DNA of 64,000 nucleotides from Tubiluchus corallicola (Eukaryota > Priapulida > Priapulimorpha > Priapulimorphida > Tubiluchidae): contig JAQGDQ010000305.1 in the NCBI GenBank assembly GCA_030141605.1, positions 62,001 to 126,000 on the forward strand, in the 5' to 3' direction. Below the pieces are notes generated by a model. That model searched no databases. It was not told the origin of the DNA and worked only from the letters and a program-made list of their open reading frames with translations. This document shows positions 62,757 to 64,000 of this stretch, piece by piece (the stretch's first letter is position 1; each line of letters opens with the position of its first letter). A program made the translations under genes and the position numbers.

Positions 62757-62900
62757 CTGCAAGAAAACAAATGTTAAAGTGACACTCTCATAAAGTGTAT
62801 CTGGCACAACTATGTAATGAGATGAACAATCTATTGCACATAATACAACAATTTACAGTGAAAATCTAAAATGCTCTTGTTATAAACTTTCATATTATAG

Positions 62901-63407
62901 GCCTACATCAGTGGTGCCTAATTAGCAATTTGCAGGCCAAGCCCAAATCCGCGAATGTGTGGTCTGCCCATGCATACTACTCGCTTTGCTGATCATTTTG
63001 AGCTGTAGATGAACTTAAGTCCGACTTATCATTGCGTAGTTATTAAATTTTAAAATTTACATTGAAAATAAGTCTAGTCTGTTGCTGGTATAGTCTGCTG
63101 CTCATTCTGCTACAGCTACAATAAAGACTAAGTCTCAGTGAGTCATGTAACCTTTGCATGCACACATTCTTCCGTTGCAATTTGGTGTGTACATTCAGTC
63201 AAATTTTCTCATTAAAGGTAAGAACCATTCTTCCATTTTGAAGCACAAAAAGTTTTGTCTAAAAATACTCATTTTCAGCATTCAAAATCATAAAAATCTG
63301 CAACTTTAAGGGTAAAGCACCACTACTGCACCCTAAACGATGGCATCAGTAGCCGCATTACCATTGGCCTGTTCTACTATTTGTTAATTGGGCACAATGG
63401 CCTACAT
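62901..63407. mobile_element. hAT non-autonomous element with perfect target duplication
   Basis: The element 62909-63399 (491 bp) has imperfect terminal inverted repeats CAGTGGTGCCTAATTAGCAA and, inverted, CATTGTGCCCAATTAACAA. It is flanked by an exact 8-bp direct repeat GCCTACAT at 62901-62908 and 63400-63407, the hallmark of hAT insertion. There is no transposase ORF. It sits in an LRRC57 intron. Confidence 0.85.
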
Positions 63408-64000
63408 GCTATACCAGCAGACGAAAAATTATTTGTGTAGTCTAACACCTTACTCAAAGTTTAAATTAAAATTTAGAAAACTATTTACCGAAGCATAAAA
63501 GTTCTAATTAATTCTATATAGTTATACAGTTATACTGAGATATGACAGTTATACCAGAGGTCTTCAAAATATTTTATCTAGTTCATTCATAATTACAAAG
63601 AAGCGTTATAACATAAAGTTTGCTAAGTTAAAACACAAGAGAACCAAAAAAAATCATCTTGAAATTTTGTAACACCTACATACTGCCTTATTGCGCGCAG
63701 AGTATTAGTAGTATTTTAGCTGAAAATCTAAACTCCCTCTATCACAGTTAGGCACAGACATTATAAAGGTCAGTCATCTGAAACAGGTTTAGGTGACGTT
63801 TGAAAAAATAATCAGAGCATTCATAGTGCACAGTTCATTAACTAAACCAGGCATAAATTACTACAGCTTGTCAATAAGGTTAAAAATACATTTTTTGTCG
63901 AGCCAGTGGTGCAATATACTAGGACGGTGAGTTACAGTTGATATTTTACCAGTGGGTATGAACAATTTAAATTACTAAAGAATTTTCTTTTCCATTTACA
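63408..64000. other. LRRC57 intron, nothing else recognised
   Basis: AT-rich. I looked on the minus strand for the N-terminal LRR exons (LxxLxLxxN patterns) and found none, so they lie beyond the window. Confidence 0.6.

Overview
The window is nuclear DNA from an animal, most likely a bilaterian invertebrate. It is AT-rich, has large introns with GT/GC-AG borders, is crowded with microsatellites and degraded transposons, and carries two recognisable animal genes. I cannot name the species. The protein is closest in character to invertebrate SNAP-25s ([36 protein letters not shown]), and the LINE, hAT, piggyBac-like and 5S-SINE remnants would fit a marine invertebrate.

Gene 1 (+ strand, 15150-56571) is SNAP25, the Qbc-SNARE of synaptic and secretory exocytosis. 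Seven coding exons can be joined exactly (78, 42, 49, 118, 138, 145 and 69 nt) into a 212-residue protein with both SNARE helices, the palmitoylated Cys cluster and both layer-0 glutamines. Intron 1 is about 28 kb. Intron 5 appears to use a GC donor. A CRE/TATA arrangement near 9.1-9.2 kb is a candidate promoter. A second coding-looking first exon at 27203-27385, inside intron 1, has a splice phase matching SNAP25 exon 2. Two AATAAA signals with a GT-rich downstream stretch near 58.76-58.82 kb could end a long 3'UTR.

Gene 2 (- strand, 59674 to beyond the right edge) is the C-terminal part of an LRRC57-type leucine-rich-repeat protein, in four exons. Its N-terminal exons lie outside the window. 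The two genes are arranged tail to tail.

The remaining sequence is non-coding. 1-9 kb: upstream DNA with a piggyBac-type MITE, a LINE 3' end with an ATC tail, a 5S-like SINE piece, a tRNA-like sequence and a pentanucleotide tract. 10-14.9 kb: a hAT-like element, a 107-bp satellite array split by a foldback insertion, and a MITE with 120-bp arms. Intron 1: a foldback element with long repeat-rich arms, a palindrome cluster, SINE-like composites, a three-copy 0.3-kb family shared with intron 4, GA and AGTG tracts, two further MITEs and a possible decayed ORF. Introns 2-5: LINE fragments on both strands, a 54-bp minisatellite, an RNA-like hairpin, and AAT and AGT tracts. The LRRC57 intron holds a hAT MITE with a perfect 8-bp target duplication.

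I found no multi-gene system of an unfamiliar kind. The most testable novelties are the alternative SNAP25 first exon, the GC-AG intron, the foldback elements built of short repeated words, and the wobble-paired hairpin at 52.5 kb.
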